Positions 20,278-30,116 of a stretch of DNA of 64,000 nt are shown here, in pieces; the first letter of the stretch is position 1, and every line of letters begins with the position of its first letter. The translations under genes were made by a program, and so were the position numbers. Below the pieces are notes generated by a model. That model searched no databases. It was not told where the DNA came from and saw only the letters and a program-made list of their open reading frames with translations. Source of the DNA: Streptomyces sp. H27-C3 (GTDB lineage Bacteria; Actinomycetota; Actinomycetes; Streptomycetales; Streptomycetaceae); the NCBI RefSeq assembly GCF_030063415.1, contig NZ_JASITA010000003.1, positions 89,600 through 153,599 on the forward strand. Direction: 5' to 3'.

Positions 20278-20574
20278 ATGCCTGGCATCACGCGCGAGGA
20301 GGTCGCCCACCTCGCCCGGCTGGCGCGTCTGGAACTGAAGGGCGAAGAGCTCGATCACTTCGCCGGTCAGCTCGACGACATCATCGGCGCGGTCGCCCGC
20401 GTCTCCGAGGTCGCCGACCAAGACGTTCCACCGACCTCCCACCCGCTGCCGCTGACGAACGTCATGCGCGCGGACGAGGTCCGTCCGTCGCTCACCCCGG
20501 AGCAGGCCCTCTCCGGCGCCCCGGCCCAGGAGCAGCAGCGTTTCAAGGTGCCGCAGATCCTGGGGGAGGACTAA
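20278..20574 (+). CDS. gatC: Asp/Glu-tRNA amidotransferase subunit C
   Basis: 98-residue GatC, the belt-like subunit that stabilises GatA and GatB in the complex converting Glu-tRNA(Gln) and Asp-tRNA(Asn) to the amides. The family features [15 protein letters not shown] at the N-terminus, the long helix with [12 protein letters not shown] and the C-terminal [10 protein letters not shown] are clear. It is the first gene of the gat operon; gatA starts 5 bp after the stop. Confidence 0.96.
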   Translation: MPGITREEVAHLARLARLELKGEELDHFAGQLDDIIGAVARVSEVADQDVPPTSHPLPLTNVMRADEVRPSLTPEQALSGAPAQEQQRFKVPQILGED

Positions 20575-20579
20575 TCACC

Positions 20580-22073
20580 ATGACGGACATCATCAAGCTC
20601 ACCGCGGCCGACACCGCCGCGAAGATCGCTTCCGGCGAGCTCACGGCAGTCGAGGTCACCGAGGCCCATCTGGCCCGTATCGAAGCGGTCGACGAGAAGG
20701 TGCACGCCTTCCTGCACGTCGACCGTAACGGCGCGCTGGCGCAGGCCCGCGCCGTCGACGAGAAGCGCGCCAGGGGCGAGAAGCTCGGCCCGCTGGCCGG
20801 TGTCCCGCTCGCGCTCAAGGACATCTTCACCACCCAGGGCATCCCGACCACCGTCGGATCGAAGATCCTCGAAGGCTGGATCCCGCCCTACGACGCGACG
20901 CTCACCAAGCGCCTCAAGGCCGCCGACGTCGTCATCCTGGGCAAGACCAACATGGACGAGTTCGCCATGGGGTCCTCCACCGAGAACAGCGCGTACGGCC
21001 CGACCGGCAACCCCTGGGACCTCACCAGGATCCCCGGCGGATCCGGCGGCGGCTCGTCCGCAGCGCTCGCCTCGTACCAGGCTCCCTTGGCCATCGGCAC
21101 GGACACGGGCGGCTCCATCCGCCAGCCCGCGGCCGTCACCGGCACCGTCGGCGTCAAGCCCACCTACGGCGGCGTCTCCCGCTACGGCATGGTCGCCTTC
21201 TCGTCCTCCCTCGACCAGGGCGGGCCCTGCGCCCGTACGGTCCTGGACACCGCGCTCCTGCACGAGGTCATCGCCGGGCACGACCCGCTCGACTCGACCT
21301 CCATCGACGCCCCGGTCCCGCCGGTCGTCGAGGCCGCCCGCAACGGGTCGGTCCAGGGCATGCGCGTAGGCGTCGTCAAGCAGTTCCGCGGCGACGGCTA
21401 CCAGGCCGGCGTCCTGCAGCGCTTCGACGAGTCCGTGGAGCTGCTGACGAAGCTGGGCGCGGAGATCGTCGAGCTGGACTGCCCGTCCTTCGACCTGGCG
21501 CTGTCGGCGTACTACCTGATCGCGCCGTCCGAGGCCTCGTCGAACCTGGCCCGCTTCGACGCCATGCGCTACGGCCTGCGGGTCGGCGACGACGGCACGA
21601 AGTCCGCCGAGGACGTCACCGCGCTCACCCGCGAGGCCGGCTTCGGCGACGAGGTCAAGCGCCGGATCATCCTGGGCACGTACGCGCTGAGCTCCGGCTA
21701 CTACGACGCGTACTACGGCAGCGCCCAGAAGGTCCGTACGCTCATCACGCAGGACTTCGAGAAGGCCTTCGAGCGGGTCGACGTGATCGTTTCACCGACC
21801 ACGCCCACCACCGCCTTCCCGATCGGTGAGCGCGCCGACGACCCGATGGCGATGTACCTCGCCGACCTGTGCACCATCCCGACCAACCTGGCGGGCAATG
21901 CCGCCATGTCGCTGCCCTGCGGCCTGGCGCCCGAGGACGGCCTGCCGGTCGGACTGCAGATCATCGCCCCCGCCATGAAGGACGACCGGCTTTACAAGGT
22001 CGGAGCTGCCGTCGAGGCGGCCTTCGTGGAAAAGTGGGGGCACCCGCTGCTTGAGGAGGCACCGTCGCTGTGA
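20580..22073 (+). CDS. gatA: Asp/Glu-tRNA amidotransferase subunit A
   Basis: 497-residue glutaminase subunit of the amidase-signature family. The Ser-cis-Ser-Lys triad is visible: Lys in LALKDIFTT near residue 80, cis-Ser in [11 protein letters not shown] near 155, nucleophile Ser in [10 protein letters not shown] near 179. It releases ammonia from glutamine and passes it to GatB. The next small gene overlaps its stop (GTGA). Confidence 0.97.
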   Translation: MTDIIKLTAADTAAKIASGELTAVEVTEAHLARIEAVDEKVHAFLHVDRNGALAQARAVDEKRARGEKLGPLAGVPLALKDIFTTQGIPTTVGSKILEGWIPPYDATLTKRLKAADVVILGKTNMDEFAMGSSTENSAYGPTGNPWDLTRIPGGSGGGSSAALASYQAPLAIGTDTGGSIRQPAAVTGTVGVKPTYGGVSRYGMVAFSSSLDQGGPCARTVLDTALLHEVIAGHDPLDSTSIDAPVPPVVEAARNGSVQGMRVGVVKQFRGDGYQAGVLQRFDESVELLTKLGAEIVELDCPSFDLALSAYYLIAPSEASSNLARFDAMRYGLRVGDDGTKSAEDVTALTREAGFGDEVKRRIILGTYALSSGYYDAYYGSAQKVRTLITQDFEKAFERVDVIVSPTTPTTAFPIGERADDPMAMYLADLCTIPTNLAGNAAMSLPCGLAPEDGLPVGLQIIAPAMKDDRLYKVGAAVEAAFVEKWGHPLLEEAPSL

Positions 22074-22312
22074 GCCCCATGCCCATCAAGGCCAAGGGAT
22101 TCAAGAATTCCAAGGCCGCTACGTACCTGTCGATCGGCTCCACCGCCTTCGGCGCGATCAGCGTCGTCAAGCAGGCCCGTATGGCCCGCAAGGACAATGA
22201 CACGCTCCGTCTCGTCGACGCCGCTGTCTCCGCCGCCGCCATCGTCACGGGCCTCACTCTGCTCTACCGAGAGCTGAAGAAGCTCGGCGACGACGACGTC
22301 CTGCTGGGCTGA
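22070..22312 (+). CDS. Small conserved protein inside the gat operon
   Basis: 80-residue protein starting at GTG 22070, overlapping the gatA stop codon by four bases, and ending 16 bp before gatB. It has one or two moderately hydrophobic helices ([15 protein letters not shown] and [18 protein letters not shown]) separated by a basic charged turn ([14 protein letters not shown]) and a charged end. I know no function for it. The tight spacing on both sides makes it an integral member of the operon, which suggests either a link to the amidotransferase or simple hitch-hiking on a constitutive message. Confidence 0.8.
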   Translation: MSPMPIKAKGFKNSKAATYLSIGSTAFGAISVVKQARMARKDNDTLRLVDAAVSAAAIVTGLTLLYRELKKLGDDDVLLG

Positions 22313-22328
22313 GAGGGAAAGTTTCACC

Positions 22329-23837
22329 GTGACCGTCACTGAACTGGTGTCGTACGAGGACGCCCTCGCGACCTACGACCCCGTCATGGGCCTGGAGGTC
22401 CATGTCGAACTCGGCACCAAGACCAAGATGTTCTGCGGCTGCTCCACGGAGCTGGGCGCGCCCGCCAACTCGCAGACCTGTCCGACCTGTCTCGGTCTGC
22501 CCGGAGCGCTGCCGGTTGTCAATGAGATCGGCATCGAGTCGGCCATCAAGATCGGCCTCGCGCTGAACTGCGAGATCGCCGAATGGTGCCGCTTCGCCCG
22601 GAAGAACTACTTCTATCCGGACATGCCGAAGAACTTCCAGACCTCCCAGTACGACGAGCCGATCGCCTTCAACGGCTATCTGGACGTCCAACTGGAGGAC
22701 GGCGAGATCTTCCGGGTGCAGATCGAGCGCGCCCATATGGAGGAGGACACCGGGAAGTCGCTGCACGTCGGCGGCGCCACCGGCCGAATCCACGGCGCGT
22801 CGCACTCCCTGCTCGACTACAACCGGGCCGGCATCCCGCTCATCGAGATCGTCACCAAGCCGATCGAGGGCGCGGGGGCGCGAGCACCCGAGGTCGCCAA
22901 GGCGTACGTCGCCGAACTGCGTGAGCTCATCAAGGCGCTCGACGTCTCCGAGGCCCGCATGGAGCAGGGCCAGATGCGCTGCGACGTGAACCTGTCGCTG
23001 CGTCCACACGGCCGCGAGCTGTTCGGTACGCGCTCGGAGACGAAGAACGTCAACTCGCTGCGCAGCGTGGAGCGGGCGGCGCGTTACGAGATCATGCGGC
23101 ACGCCGCCGTTCTCAACGCGGGCGGCACGATCGTCCAGGAGACCCGGCACTTCCACGAGGAGGACGGCTCCACCACGGCCGGCCGCATCAAGGACAACGC
23201 CGAGGACTACCGGTACTTCCCGGAGCCCGACCTGGTCCCCGTCGCCCCGGCCCGTGACTGGGTCGAGGAGCTCCGGCAGGGCCTTCCCGAGCTGCCGCGG
23301 CTGCGCCGCAAGCGGCTGCGCGAGGAGTGGACCGTCTCCGAGCACGACATGCAGTCGATGCTCAACGCCGGCGCCATCGACCCGATCGTCGCGACGATCG
23401 CCGAGGGCGCGGACGCGGCTTCGGCCCGCAAGTGGTGGATGGGCGAGCTGGCCCGTAACGCCAACGAGTCGGGCCGCGACCTCGGATCGCTGCCCGTCAC
23501 CCCGGCCCAGGTCGCGCGCGTCAGCGCCCTGGTCAAGGAGGGCTCGCTCAACGACAAGCTGGCTCGCCAGGTCTTCGAGGGTGTCCTCGCGGGCGAGGGC
23601 GGTCCCGACGAGGTCGTCGAGAAGCGCGGCCTCAAGGTCGTCTCGGACGAGGGTGCGCTCGGCACGGCCGTCGACGAGGCCATCGCGGCCAACGCGGGAA
23701 TCGCGGACAAGATTCGCAGCGGCAAGGTCGCGGCGGCGGGCGCGCTCGTCGGCGCGGTCATGAAGACCACCCGGGGCCAGGCGGACGCGGCACGCGTGCG
23801 TGAGCTGATTCTTGAGCGGCTTGCCCCGAAGGAATGA
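22329..23837 (+). CDS. gatB: Asp/Glu-tRNA amidotransferase subunit B
   Basis: 502-residue transamidase subunit. The catalytic cradle ([19 protein letters not shown], ENTGxx region as [24 protein letters not shown]) and the C-terminal YqeY-like tail domain ([18 protein letters not shown]) are complete. Starts at GTG 22329 with GAGAGGGAAAG upstream. It phosphorylates the misacylated tRNA and amidates it with ammonia from GatA. Confidence 0.97.
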   Translation: MTVTELVSYEDALATYDPVMGLEVHVELGTKTKMFCGCSTELGAPANSQTCPTCLGLPGALPVVNEIGIESAIKIGLALNCEIAEWCRFARKNYFYPDMPKNFQTSQYDEPIAFNGYLDVQLEDGEIFRVQIERAHMEEDTGKSLHVGGATGRIHGASHSLLDYNRAGIPLIEIVTKPIEGAGARAPEVAKAYVAELRELIKALDVSEARMEQGQMRCDVNLSLRPHGRELFGTRSETKNVNSLRSVERAARYEIMRHAAVLNAGGTIVQETRHFHEEDGSTTAGRIKDNAEDYRYFPEPDLVPVAPARDWVEELRQGLPELPRLRRKRLREEWTVSEHDMQSMLNAGAIDPIVATIAEGADAASARKWWMGELARNANESGRDLGSLPVTPAQVARVSALVKEGSLNDKLARQVFEGVLAGEGGPDEVVEKRGLKVVSDEGALGTAVDEAIAANAGIADKIRSGKVAAAGALVGAVMKTTRGQADAARVRELILERLAPKE

Positions 23838-23878
23838 CAGAGAATCCGGGCGTCGAGGGCTGAGCCCACGGCTCCCCT

Positions 23879-23926
23879 CGCGCGAGGGCGGTACTGCGGC
23901 TGCGGCCGGGGTACCGCCCTCGCGCG
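23879..23926 (+). terminator. Strong terminator after gatB
   Basis: A perfect 16-bp inverted repeat: CGCGCGAGGGCGGTAC (23879-23894) pairs with 23911-23926 across a 16-nt loop, and TTT follows the right arm. It ends the gatCA-gatB transcript. Confidence 0.85.
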
Positions 23927-23980
23927 TTTCCCCGGCCGTACGCGGCACGGGCGGCACCCCGGACCGGTCCCGTATGCCCG

Positions 23981-24003
23981 TGTCGGTGTCGGTGTCGGTG
24001 TCG
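23981..24003. repeat. Hexanucleotide tandem repeat
   Basis: TGTCGG is repeated three times and followed by TGTCG between the gatB terminator and the phospholipase promoter. It is short and non-coding; possibly a polymorphic tract. Confidence 0.7.
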
Positions 24004-24063
24004 TGGACTCTCCGCATCAACTCTTGGACGTTCATCGGTGCGCCGTGCACGCGTCTTCCCTCT

Positions 24064-24078
24064 GTCACCGAAGGTGAC
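24064..24078. promoter_or_regulatory. Palindrome upstream of phospholipase C gene
   Basis: GTCACC-GAA-GGTGAC is a perfect inverted repeat 60 bp before the TTG start of the phospholipase gene, followed by AT-richer DNA (GTAATGAGAAATCGGTAAC). It is a plausible operator. It is not the direct-repeat form expected of a PhoP box. Confidence 0.45.
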
Positions 24079-24137
24079 TACCGTCCCGGCCGTAACAGGT
24101 AATGAGAAATCGGTAACACCGGACTCGGGAGGACCAC

Positions 24138-26231
24138 TTGGACACTGACCTTTCACGGCGGCGACTGTTCGCGCTCGGCGGGGGCGCACTCGGGGCGGCG
24201 GCCGCGGGGTCGCTGCTGCCGCCGTCGCTGCAGACCGCGCTCGCGGCGCAGCCCTCGTCCGGCGGCCTGCGGACCGTCAAGCACGTAGTCGTCCTGATGC
24301 AGGAGAACCGGTCCTTCGACCACTACTTCGGGACCCTGCGAGGCGTGCGCGGATTCGGCGACCGCAACGCCGTCGAACTGCCCTCGGGCAAGCCGGTCTT
24401 CGAACAGCCGGGGCCGCTGCGTACCGTGCTGCCCTTCCCGGTGCGGGACGCGGCCGACGCACAGAAGAAGGACCTCCAGTACATCGGCGACCTGGACCAC
24501 TCGTGGGGCGGCGGCGCCAAGGCCTGGAACGAGGGGTGGATGGACGGCTGGGTGTCGGCCAAGACCGCCGCCACCATGGCCCACTACGACCGCCGGGACC
24601 TGCCGCTGCACTACGAGCTCGCGGACACCTTCACCATCTGCGACGCCTACCACTCCTCGATCCATACGTCGACGAGCCCGAACCGCAACCATCTGTGGAG
24701 CGGCTGGACCGGCTTCGAGGCCGACGGCAGCCGGGCCGTGACCAACGCCGCGTACGCCGAGGGCACCCACCCCGGCTACGCGTGGCCGACGTACGCGGAG
24801 CGGCTGGAGAAGGCCGGTCACAGCTGGCAGACGTACGCGGAGTGGGAGAACTTCACCGACAACAACATCGAGTTCTTCACGACCTTCAAGAAGATCGCCC
24901 GCAAGGCGCTCACGAAGGCCGGCGACTTCACGTTCATGGAGGCCTTCTACGCGAAGGTCCGCGAGGCCGCCGACGCCACGGAGCGCGAGCGGCTGCTCGC
25001 GGCGCTGGAGGAGGGGGTCGCCACCCTGACGAAGAAGGAGCGCTCGCTGTTCGAGCGTGGGCTGCGGCGCGTCGAGACCGGTGGTCTCGCGGACCGCTTC
25101 CGGGCCGATGTGGCGGCGGACCGGCTGCCCGAGGTGTCCTACCTGGTGCCGTCGGCGGTCGACTCCGAGCACCCCGGCGCCTCGTCGCCGATCGCCAGCG
25201 CCTCGCTGGTCTACAAGGTCCTGGACGCGCTCGGTTCGCACCCCGATGTGTGGCGGCACACCGTCGTGCTCATCAACTACGACGAGAACGACGGGTTCTT
25301 CGATCACGTACCGCCGCCCGTCCCGCCCGCGGACAACACCGACGAGCGCTGGCAGGGGAAGCCGACGGGGCTCGGCATCCGGGTCCCGATGCTGGTCGTC
25401 TCGCCGTGGACGGTCGGCGGCTATGTCTGCTCCGAGGTCTTCGACCACACCTCGGTGATCCGCTTCCTGGAGCAGTGGACGGGGGTGCGCGAGCCCAACA
25501 TCACGCCTTGGCGGCGCACGGTCACCGGCGACCTGACCTCGGCCTTCGACTTCAGGCGCGGCCGCTCGCTGCCCGATGTTGAGCAGCCGGGCGCGATCCC
25601 GCCGTTCACCGGGCGCTGGCGTCCCGCGCCGCCGCTGGAGCAGCGCATGCCCGTGCAGGAGGAGGGGACGCGGCCCGCGCGCCCGCTGCCGTACCAGCCG
25701 GATGCGGACGGCAGGGTGCACGACGCCGTCTTCAAGGTCGCACTCAGTAACCGGGGGCGCGCGAGCGCGCACTTCGCGCTCTATCCGTACGCCGGAGAGT
25801 TCGCCGTTCCGCAGCACCGGGACGTAAGGAGCGAGGCGCAATGGCGGGTGCCCCTTACCGGGGACGCCTACCGCTTCACGATCACCGGCCCGAACGGCTT
25901 CCGCCGAGAGTTCGCCGGCTCGAAGACGGGCCGCGCCGAGGTCTCCTCGTACATCGGGGTACGCGACCGCGAACTGCACCTCACCCTCGTCAACCGGGGC
26001 CGGACCGCGCTCACCTTCGAGCTGCGCACCCTCGCGTACGCCGACGAGAACGGCCGTCACGACCGGCCGCGCCGGATCGTGGTGAGGCCGGGCCGCAACC
26101 GCACCGTCGTGCACGACGCCGACGACGCGCACGGCTGGTACGACCTGGAGCTCACCGCCGCGGGCGACGGCGGCTTCCGCAGGCGCCTGATGGGGCACAT
26201 CGAGAACGGGCGCGCGAGCGTCTCCGGCTGA
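24138..26231 (+). CDS. Tat-exported phosphocholine-type phospholipase C
   Basis: 697-residue secreted enzyme of the PlcC/PlcN phosphoesterase family, hydrolysing phosphatidylcholine-like lipids. It begins with a twin-arginine signal (SRRRLFALGGGALGAAAAG, ending near LAAQPSSG). The phosphoesterase domain shows VVVLMQENRSFDHYFGTL near residue 53, the SSIHTSTSPNRNHLWSG region near 175, and VVLINYDENDGFFDHV near 378. Two C-terminal DUF756 beta domains follow (from about residue 530). The start is TTG 24138, 5 nt after GGGAGGA. Such enzymes serve phosphate or choline scavenging; regulation is suggested by the palindrome upstream. Confidence 0.93.
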   Translation: MDTDLSRRRLFALGGGALGAAAAGSLLPPSLQTALAAQPSSGGLRTVKHVVVLMQENRSFDHYFGTLRGVRGFGDRNAVELPSGKPVFEQPGPLRTVLPFPVRDAADAQKKDLQYIGDLDHSWGGGAKAWNEGWMDGWVSAKTAATMAHYDRRDLPLHYELADTFTICDAYHSSIHTSTSPNRNHLWSGWTGFEADGSRAVTNAAYAEGTHPGYAWPTYAERLEKAGHSWQTYAEWENFTDNNIEFFTTFKKIARKALTKAGDFTFMEAFYAKVREAADATERERLLAALEEGVATLTKKERSLFERGLRRVETGGLADRFRADVAADRLPEVSYLVPSAVDSEHPGASSPIASASLVYKVLDALGSHPDVWRHTVVLINYDENDGFFDHVPPPVPPADNTDERWQGKPTGLGIRVPMLVVSPWTVGGYVCSEVFDHTSVIRFLEQWTGVREPNITPWRRTVTGDLTSAFDFRRGRSLPDVEQPGAIPPFTGRWRPAPPLEQRMPVQEEGTRPARPLPYQPDADGRVHDAVFKVALSNRGRASAHFALYPYAGEFAVPQHRDVRSEAQWRVPLTGDAYRFTITGPNGFRREFAGSKTGRAEVSSYIGVRDRELHLTLVNRGRTALTFELRTLAYADENGRHDRPRRIVVRPGRNRTVVHDADDAHGWYDLELTAAGDGGFRRRLMGHIENGRASVSG

Positions 26232-26233
26232 GG

Positions 26234-26269
26234 CCGCCCGTCCGCGGCGTTCCGCCCGTCCGTAGCGTT
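26234..26269. repeat. Two tandem 18-bp repeats
   Basis: CCGCCCGTCCGCGGCGTT (26234-26251) is followed directly by CCGCCCGTCCGTAGCGTT (26252-26269), 16 of 18 identical, just after the phospholipase stop. No function evident. Confidence 0.75.
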
Positions 26270-26356
26270 CCGCGGACAGGGGGCGCAGCCTCGGGGGGAG
26301 CGCGGCGCGAGGTAGTGCGCGGGGAGCCGGGAAGCGTGATCCTGGCTCCCATGCGC

Positions 26357-26396
26357 CCCCTGTGAGGGGACGCACGCCCCTGTGAGTAAGCGCACG
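26357..26396. repeat. Two abutting 20-bp direct repeats upstream of the MMPL gene
   Basis: CCCCTGTGAGGGGACGCACG at 26357-26376 is followed without gap by CCCCTGTGAGTAAGCGCACG at 26377-26396. The shared ends (CCCCTGTGAG and CGCACG) are identical and only the middle four bases differ. With a 20-bp spacing (about two helical turns) and a place 110-150 bp before the start, they may be paired binding sites. Confidence 0.7.
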
Positions 26397-26505
26397 AAAG
26401 GGACAAATGATCACGTTTGGCTGCCAGAGTGGCGGGGCGTAGGTCAAGCGTTCTTTGCGGGCTGTTCCCGGTAAAGATCCACGAACCACCCAGGGAGCAA
26501 GTCCG

Positions 26506-28719
26506 TTGGCAGCTATCGCCCGGTGGTGCATCAGGCACCGTCTCGTCGCAGTTCTGCTCTGGTTGCTCGCCCTCGGCGGAGTCTCCACGGCCGCGGCCCT
26601 CGCCGGCTCCGCGTACTCCAACGACTACGACGTCCCCGGCACCGAGTCGGGCCGGGCCACCGCCCTCCTCGACGCGGGCTTCCCCGGCAGCGGCGGCGAC
26701 AGCAACACCGTCGTGTGGCACACCGACAGCAACATCACCGTCCGCGCCGCAGGCGTCGAGCAGCGGATGACGGACGCCCTGGACACCATCGCGGACCTCC
26801 CCGGCATCGCGAGCGTCACCGGCCCGTACGGGCCCGGGGGCGCGGGACAGGTCAGCGCCGATGGGCACACCGCCTACGCGACCGTCACCTTCGACGCGCA
26901 GGCCGACGAGATCCCGAAGGCGCAGGCCCAGGCGCTCGTGGACACCGCGAAGGACGCGGCGGACAACAAGCTCCAGGTCGAGCTCGGCGGCAGCGCCGTC
27001 GCCCTCACCGAAGCGGGCAGTGCGCACCTCAGTGAGGTCGTCGGGATCGTCGTCGCGGCCGTCGTCCTCTTCCTCGCCTTCGGCTCGTTCGCCGCCAGCC
27101 TGCTGCCCATCGCCACCGCACTGGTCAGCGTCGGAACGGCGTACGCGGGCATCGTGCTGCTCGGTCACGTCATGACGGTCGCCGACTTCGCGCCGATGCT
27201 CGGCATGCTGGTCGGCCTCGGCGTCGGCATCGACTACGCCCTGTTCATCGTCACCAGGCACCGCAGAGGGCTGCGCCGCGGCCTGACCGTCGCCGAGGCC
27301 GCCGCGAACGCCGTAGCGACCACCGGACGCGCCGTTGTCTTCGCCGGCGCCACCGTCTGCATCGCCCTGCTGGGCATGTTGATCCTGCGCCTGAGCTTCC
27401 TCAACGGCGTCGCGATAGCCGCCTCGCTCACCGTGGTCCTCACTGTCGCCGCGGCCGTCACCCTGCTGCCCGCGCTGCTGTCCCTGATCGGCACGAAGGC
27501 CCTCAGCCGCCGCGAACGCAGGCAGCTCGCCGAGCACGGCCCGCAGCCCGAACCGCCCACCGGGTTCGCCGCCCGCTGGTCCGGGTTCGTCGAGCGTCAC
27601 CCCAAGCTGCTCGGCGCGGTCGCCGCCGTCGTGATGCTGGTCCTCGCGCTGCCCACCCTCTCGCTGCACCTGGGCACCTCCGACCAGGGCAACAACCCGG
27701 CATCCTCGACGACCCGCAGCGCCTACGACCTGCTCGCCGACGGCTTCGGGCCCGGCGGCAACGGCCCGCTGACCCTCGTCGCCCAGGTGGACGGCGCCGC
27801 CGACCGGGCAGCCATGGACACCCTCCGGGCCACCCTGCGGGGCACCGAGGGCGTCGCATCCGCGAGCCCGGTCACGTACAACAGCGGCGGCGACACGGCC
27901 CTGCTGACCGTCGTACCGGACTCGTCGCCGCAGTCCCAGCACACCAGTGACCTGGTCGACCGGCTCCGCGACGACGTCCTGCCGCAGGCCGAGCAGGGCA
28001 CTTCGCTCCAGGTGTACGTCGGCGGGGTGACGGCGAGCTACGACGACTTCGCCGAGATCATCATCGGCAAGCTGCCGCTCTTCGTCGGCGTCGTCATCGC
28101 GCTCGGCTGCGCCCTGCTGCTGGTCGCCTTCCGCAGCATCGGCATCCCGCTCAAGGCCGCCCTGATGAATGTGCTCGCCGTGGCCTCCTCCTTCGGGATC
28201 GTCGTGGCGGTCTTCCAGTGGGGATGGGGGAGCGAGCTGCTGGGGCTCGGCAGCGCGGGCCCGATCGAGCCCTTCCTGCCGGTGATCATGGTCTCGGTGC
28301 TCTTCGGCCTTTCGATGGACTACCAGGTGTTCCTGGTCAGCCGAATGTACGAGGAGTGGCTGGAGACCGGCGACAACCGGCGGTCGGTGCGCGTCGGCCT
28401 GGCCGAGACCGGCCGCGTGATCAACTCCGCCGCCGTCATCATGATCGCGGTCTTCCTCGCCTTCGTGCTGAGCGGCGACCGGGTCATCGCGATGTTCGGC
28501 ATCGCACTCGCGGCGGCCGTCGCCCTGGACGCCTTCGTGCTGCGCACGCTCCTGGTGCCCGCCCTGATGCACATGCTCGGCGGGGCGAACTGGTGGCTGC
28601 CCAAGTGGCTCGACCGGATCCTGCCGCGGATAAGCATTGAGCCGCCGGACTGCCGCCGTGCGACGATTTCCGCGCCCCGCGCGCGCGAGGCGGACCGGAC
28701 CGATCAGCTCGTGCACTGA
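26506..28719 (+). CDS. MMPL family transporter (RND superfamily)
   Basis: 737-residue membrane exporter with the duplicated MMPL arrangement: helix, large extracytoplasmic domain, five to six helices, repeated twice. Seen: the helix after RWCIRHRLVAVLLW, the substrate-domain strand VPGTESGRA, helix four with GIDYALFIVTRHRRGL (Asp-Tyr pair for proton relay) and its second-half counterpart GLSMDYQVFLVSRMYEEW. The start is TTG 26506, 8 nt after AGGGAG; no better start exists in frame. Members export lipids or hydrophobic compounds. No dedicated regulator is adjacent. Confidence 0.92.
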   Translation: MAAIARWCIRHRLVAVLLWLLALGGVSTAAALAGSAYSNDYDVPGTESGRATALLDAGFPGSGGDSNTVVWHTDSNITVRAAGVEQRMTDALDTIADLPGIASVTGPYGPGGAGQVSADGHTAYATVTFDAQADEIPKAQAQALVDTAKDAADNKLQVELGGSAVALTEAGSAHLSEVVGIVVAAVVLFLAFGSFAASLLPIATALVSVGTAYAGIVLLGHVMTVADFAPMLGMLVGLGVGIDYALFIVTRHRRGLRRGLTVAEAAANAVATTGRAVVFAGATVCIALLGMLILRLSFLNGVAIAASLTVVLTVAAAVTLLPALLSLIGTKALSRRERRQLAEHGPQPEPPTGFAARWSGFVERHPKLLGAVAAVVMLVLALPTLSLHLGTSDQGNNPASSTTRSAYDLLADGFGPGGNGPLTLVAQVDGAADRAAMDTLRATLRGTEGVASASPVTYNSGGDTALLTVVPDSSPQSQHTSDLVDRLRDDVLPQAEQGTSLQVYVGGVTASYDDFAEIIIGKLPLFVGVVIALGCALLLVAFRSIGIPLKAALMNVLAVASSFGIVVAVFQWGWGSELLGLGSAGPIEPFLPVIMVSVLFGLSMDYQVFLVSRMYEEWLETGDNRRSVRVGLAETGRVINSAAVIMIAVFLAFVLSGDRVIAMFGIALAAAVALDAFVLRTLLVPALMHMLGGANWWLPKWLDRILPRISIEPPDCRRATISAPRAREADRTDQLVH

Positions 28720-28795
28720 CGCACCGGGCGCACGAGCCATCAGCAGGCCATGAGCCGTGGTCATCAGTAGTGGCCATCAAGAGTGGAGGACAACG

Positions 28796-29362
28796 ATGTT
28801 CGCGACATCCCTGGGCGACGGCGCCCGGCTGGGGCCCTTGGAGCCGTGGCAGGCCGGAGAGTTCCTCGCCCACATGGACCGCGGCCGCGAGTACGTCGGC
28901 CAGTACGTCGGGCTGCCCGACGCCGTCACGGACCTCGGATCGGCGCGCGCCTACCTCCAGTCGTACGCCGACAAACAGGCCGCGGACGCCGGCCGGATCC
29001 ACGGCATCCGGCTCGACGGAAAGCTCGTCGGCGGTGTCCTGTTCCGGACCTTCGACGCGGCGGGCGGGAACTGCGAGGCGGGCTGCTGGCTGGAGCCTTC
29101 CGCCGTGGGGCACGGCCTGGTCACGCGCGCCGCACAGGTACTGATCGACTGGGCGGTGGAGGAGCGCGGCATGCACCGCGTCGAGTGGGTGGTGTCCTCC
29201 GCGAACACCGCCAGCGTCAACGTGGCGCAGCGGCTGGGGATGACCCGTGACGGCGTACTGCGCGAGAGCTACGCGTACCGTGGCGTACGTCACGACATGG
29301 AGGTCTGGTCGGTCCTCGCCCCGCAGTGGCGGGAGCGACAGGGGCGACGCGAGCAGCGTTAA
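28796..29362 (+). CDS. GNAT N-acetyltransferase, RimJ/RimL-like
   Basis: 188-residue acetyltransferase. The acetyl-CoA region reads EAGCWLEPSAVGHGLVTRAAQVL near residues 92-114, and the late part has the RimL-type signature SANTASVNVAQRLGMTRDGVLRESY. ATG 28796 is preceded by GTGGAGGA. The substrate could be a ribosomal protein N-terminus or a small amine. Lies between the MMPL exporter and an unrelated membrane protein. Confidence 0.87.
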   Translation: MFATSLGDGARLGPLEPWQAGEFLAHMDRGREYVGQYVGLPDAVTDLGSARAYLQSYADKQAADAGRIHGIRLDGKLVGGVLFRTFDAAGGNCEAGCWLEPSAVGHGLVTRAAQVLIDWAVEERGMHRVEWVVSSANTASVNVAQRLGMTRDGVLRESYAYRGVRHDMEVWSVLAPQWRERQGRREQR

Positions 29363-29397
29363 GACAGCTCTCAGAATCGGCGCCTAGCGTGCGGTGT

Positions 29398-30057
29398 ATG
29401 ACAGCCACCGCCAAGTCCAAGACCGATGAAGCAGCCTCCCCCACAGACGAACTCGCCCCGGTCGACGTAGTCGCCGCCGACGAAGCAGCTGCCGAAGAGG
29501 CCGAGGAAGTAGCGAAGGCCGAAAGGGCCGCGGAGAAGGACGGCAGCGCCGTCACCGTCGAGGACGCCGAAGATGACGACATCGCGGACGACGACGAGGA
29601 AGTGGCGCCGCGCGTCTCCTCCGGCGTCGCGGCCGGCGCCGCCGCCGTGGTCTCGGCCGCCCTCGGTCTCTCCGCCCTCACCGGGACCTGGACCAGCCGC
29701 CTCGCCGCCGAGCGCGAGACCCTCATGGGCCAGCTCACCACCACCCAGACCAGCAGCCCCGCCGACCAGATCGCCGCGGTCTACGGCAACGCCTGGCACA
29801 CCACCGCCCTCGTCAACGGCGGCTTCGCGCTGCTCGCCCTCGTCGTCGGCATCGTGGTCCTGATCCGCCCCGCCTTCGGCACCCCCGGCATCAGCAAGCA
29901 GGCCGGCTGGATCCGCTCCGTCGCCTGGGCCGGCGTCGCCATCGGCGTCGTCGGGATCATCCTGTCGCTGGGCATGTACTTCGACCTGTTCGCCTCCATG
30001 CCTACGCCGCCCCCGGCCGCCCCGGGTGCCGGAGCAGGTGCCGGAGCAGGTTCGTAA
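29398..30057 (+). CDS. Membrane protein with acidic N-terminal region
   Basis: 219-residue protein I do not recognise. Residues 1-72 are highly acidic and Ala-rich with heptad-like EEAEEVAKAERAAEKDG, likely a coil or disordered segment. Then come three hydrophobic stretches (GVAAGAAAVVSAALGLSAL, LVNGGFALLALVVGIVVLI, AWAGVAIGVVGIILSLGMY) and a Pro/Ala/Gly tail. ATG 29398 has no ribosome site and is preceded at 8 bp by TAGCGT, so a leaderless message is possible. A strong terminator follows. Confidence 0.75.
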   Translation: MTATAKSKTDEAASPTDELAPVDVVAADEAAAEEAEEVAKAERAAEKDGSAVTVEDAEDDDIADDDEEVAPRVSSGVAAGAAAVVSAALGLSALTGTWTSRLAAERETLMGQLTTTQTSSPADQIAAVYGNAWHTTALVNGGFALLALVVGIVVLIRPAFGTPGISKQAGWIRSVAWAGVAIGVVGIILSLGMYFDLFASMPTPPPAAPGAGAGAGAGS

Positions 30058-30071
30058 GGCCGCAACCTCCG

Positions 30072-30116
30072 GGGCCTTAGGCGACGTACGCACTCCACGT
30101 ACGTCGCCTAAGGCCC
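30072..30116. terminator. Strong bidirectional-type terminator hairpin
   Basis: A 19-bp perfect inverted repeat: left arm 30072-30090 (begins GGGCCTTAGGCGACG) and right arm 30098-30116, loop of seven bases (CACTCCA), with TT after the right arm. It closes the message of the acidic membrane protein. Confidence 0.88.

Noticed and set aside
19498..20442. Repeat-containing protein on the minus strand
   Set aside because: The open frame only results from the GC-rich tandem array; the period of 23 is not a codon multiple, the frame covers the end of rmdB and part of gatC, and no ribosome site is present.
26234..26269. Regulatory meaning of the 18-bp tandem duplication after the phospholipase gene
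   Set aside because: It directly follows the stop codon, has no symmetry and is too GC-simple to distinguish from slippage; kept only as a repeat.
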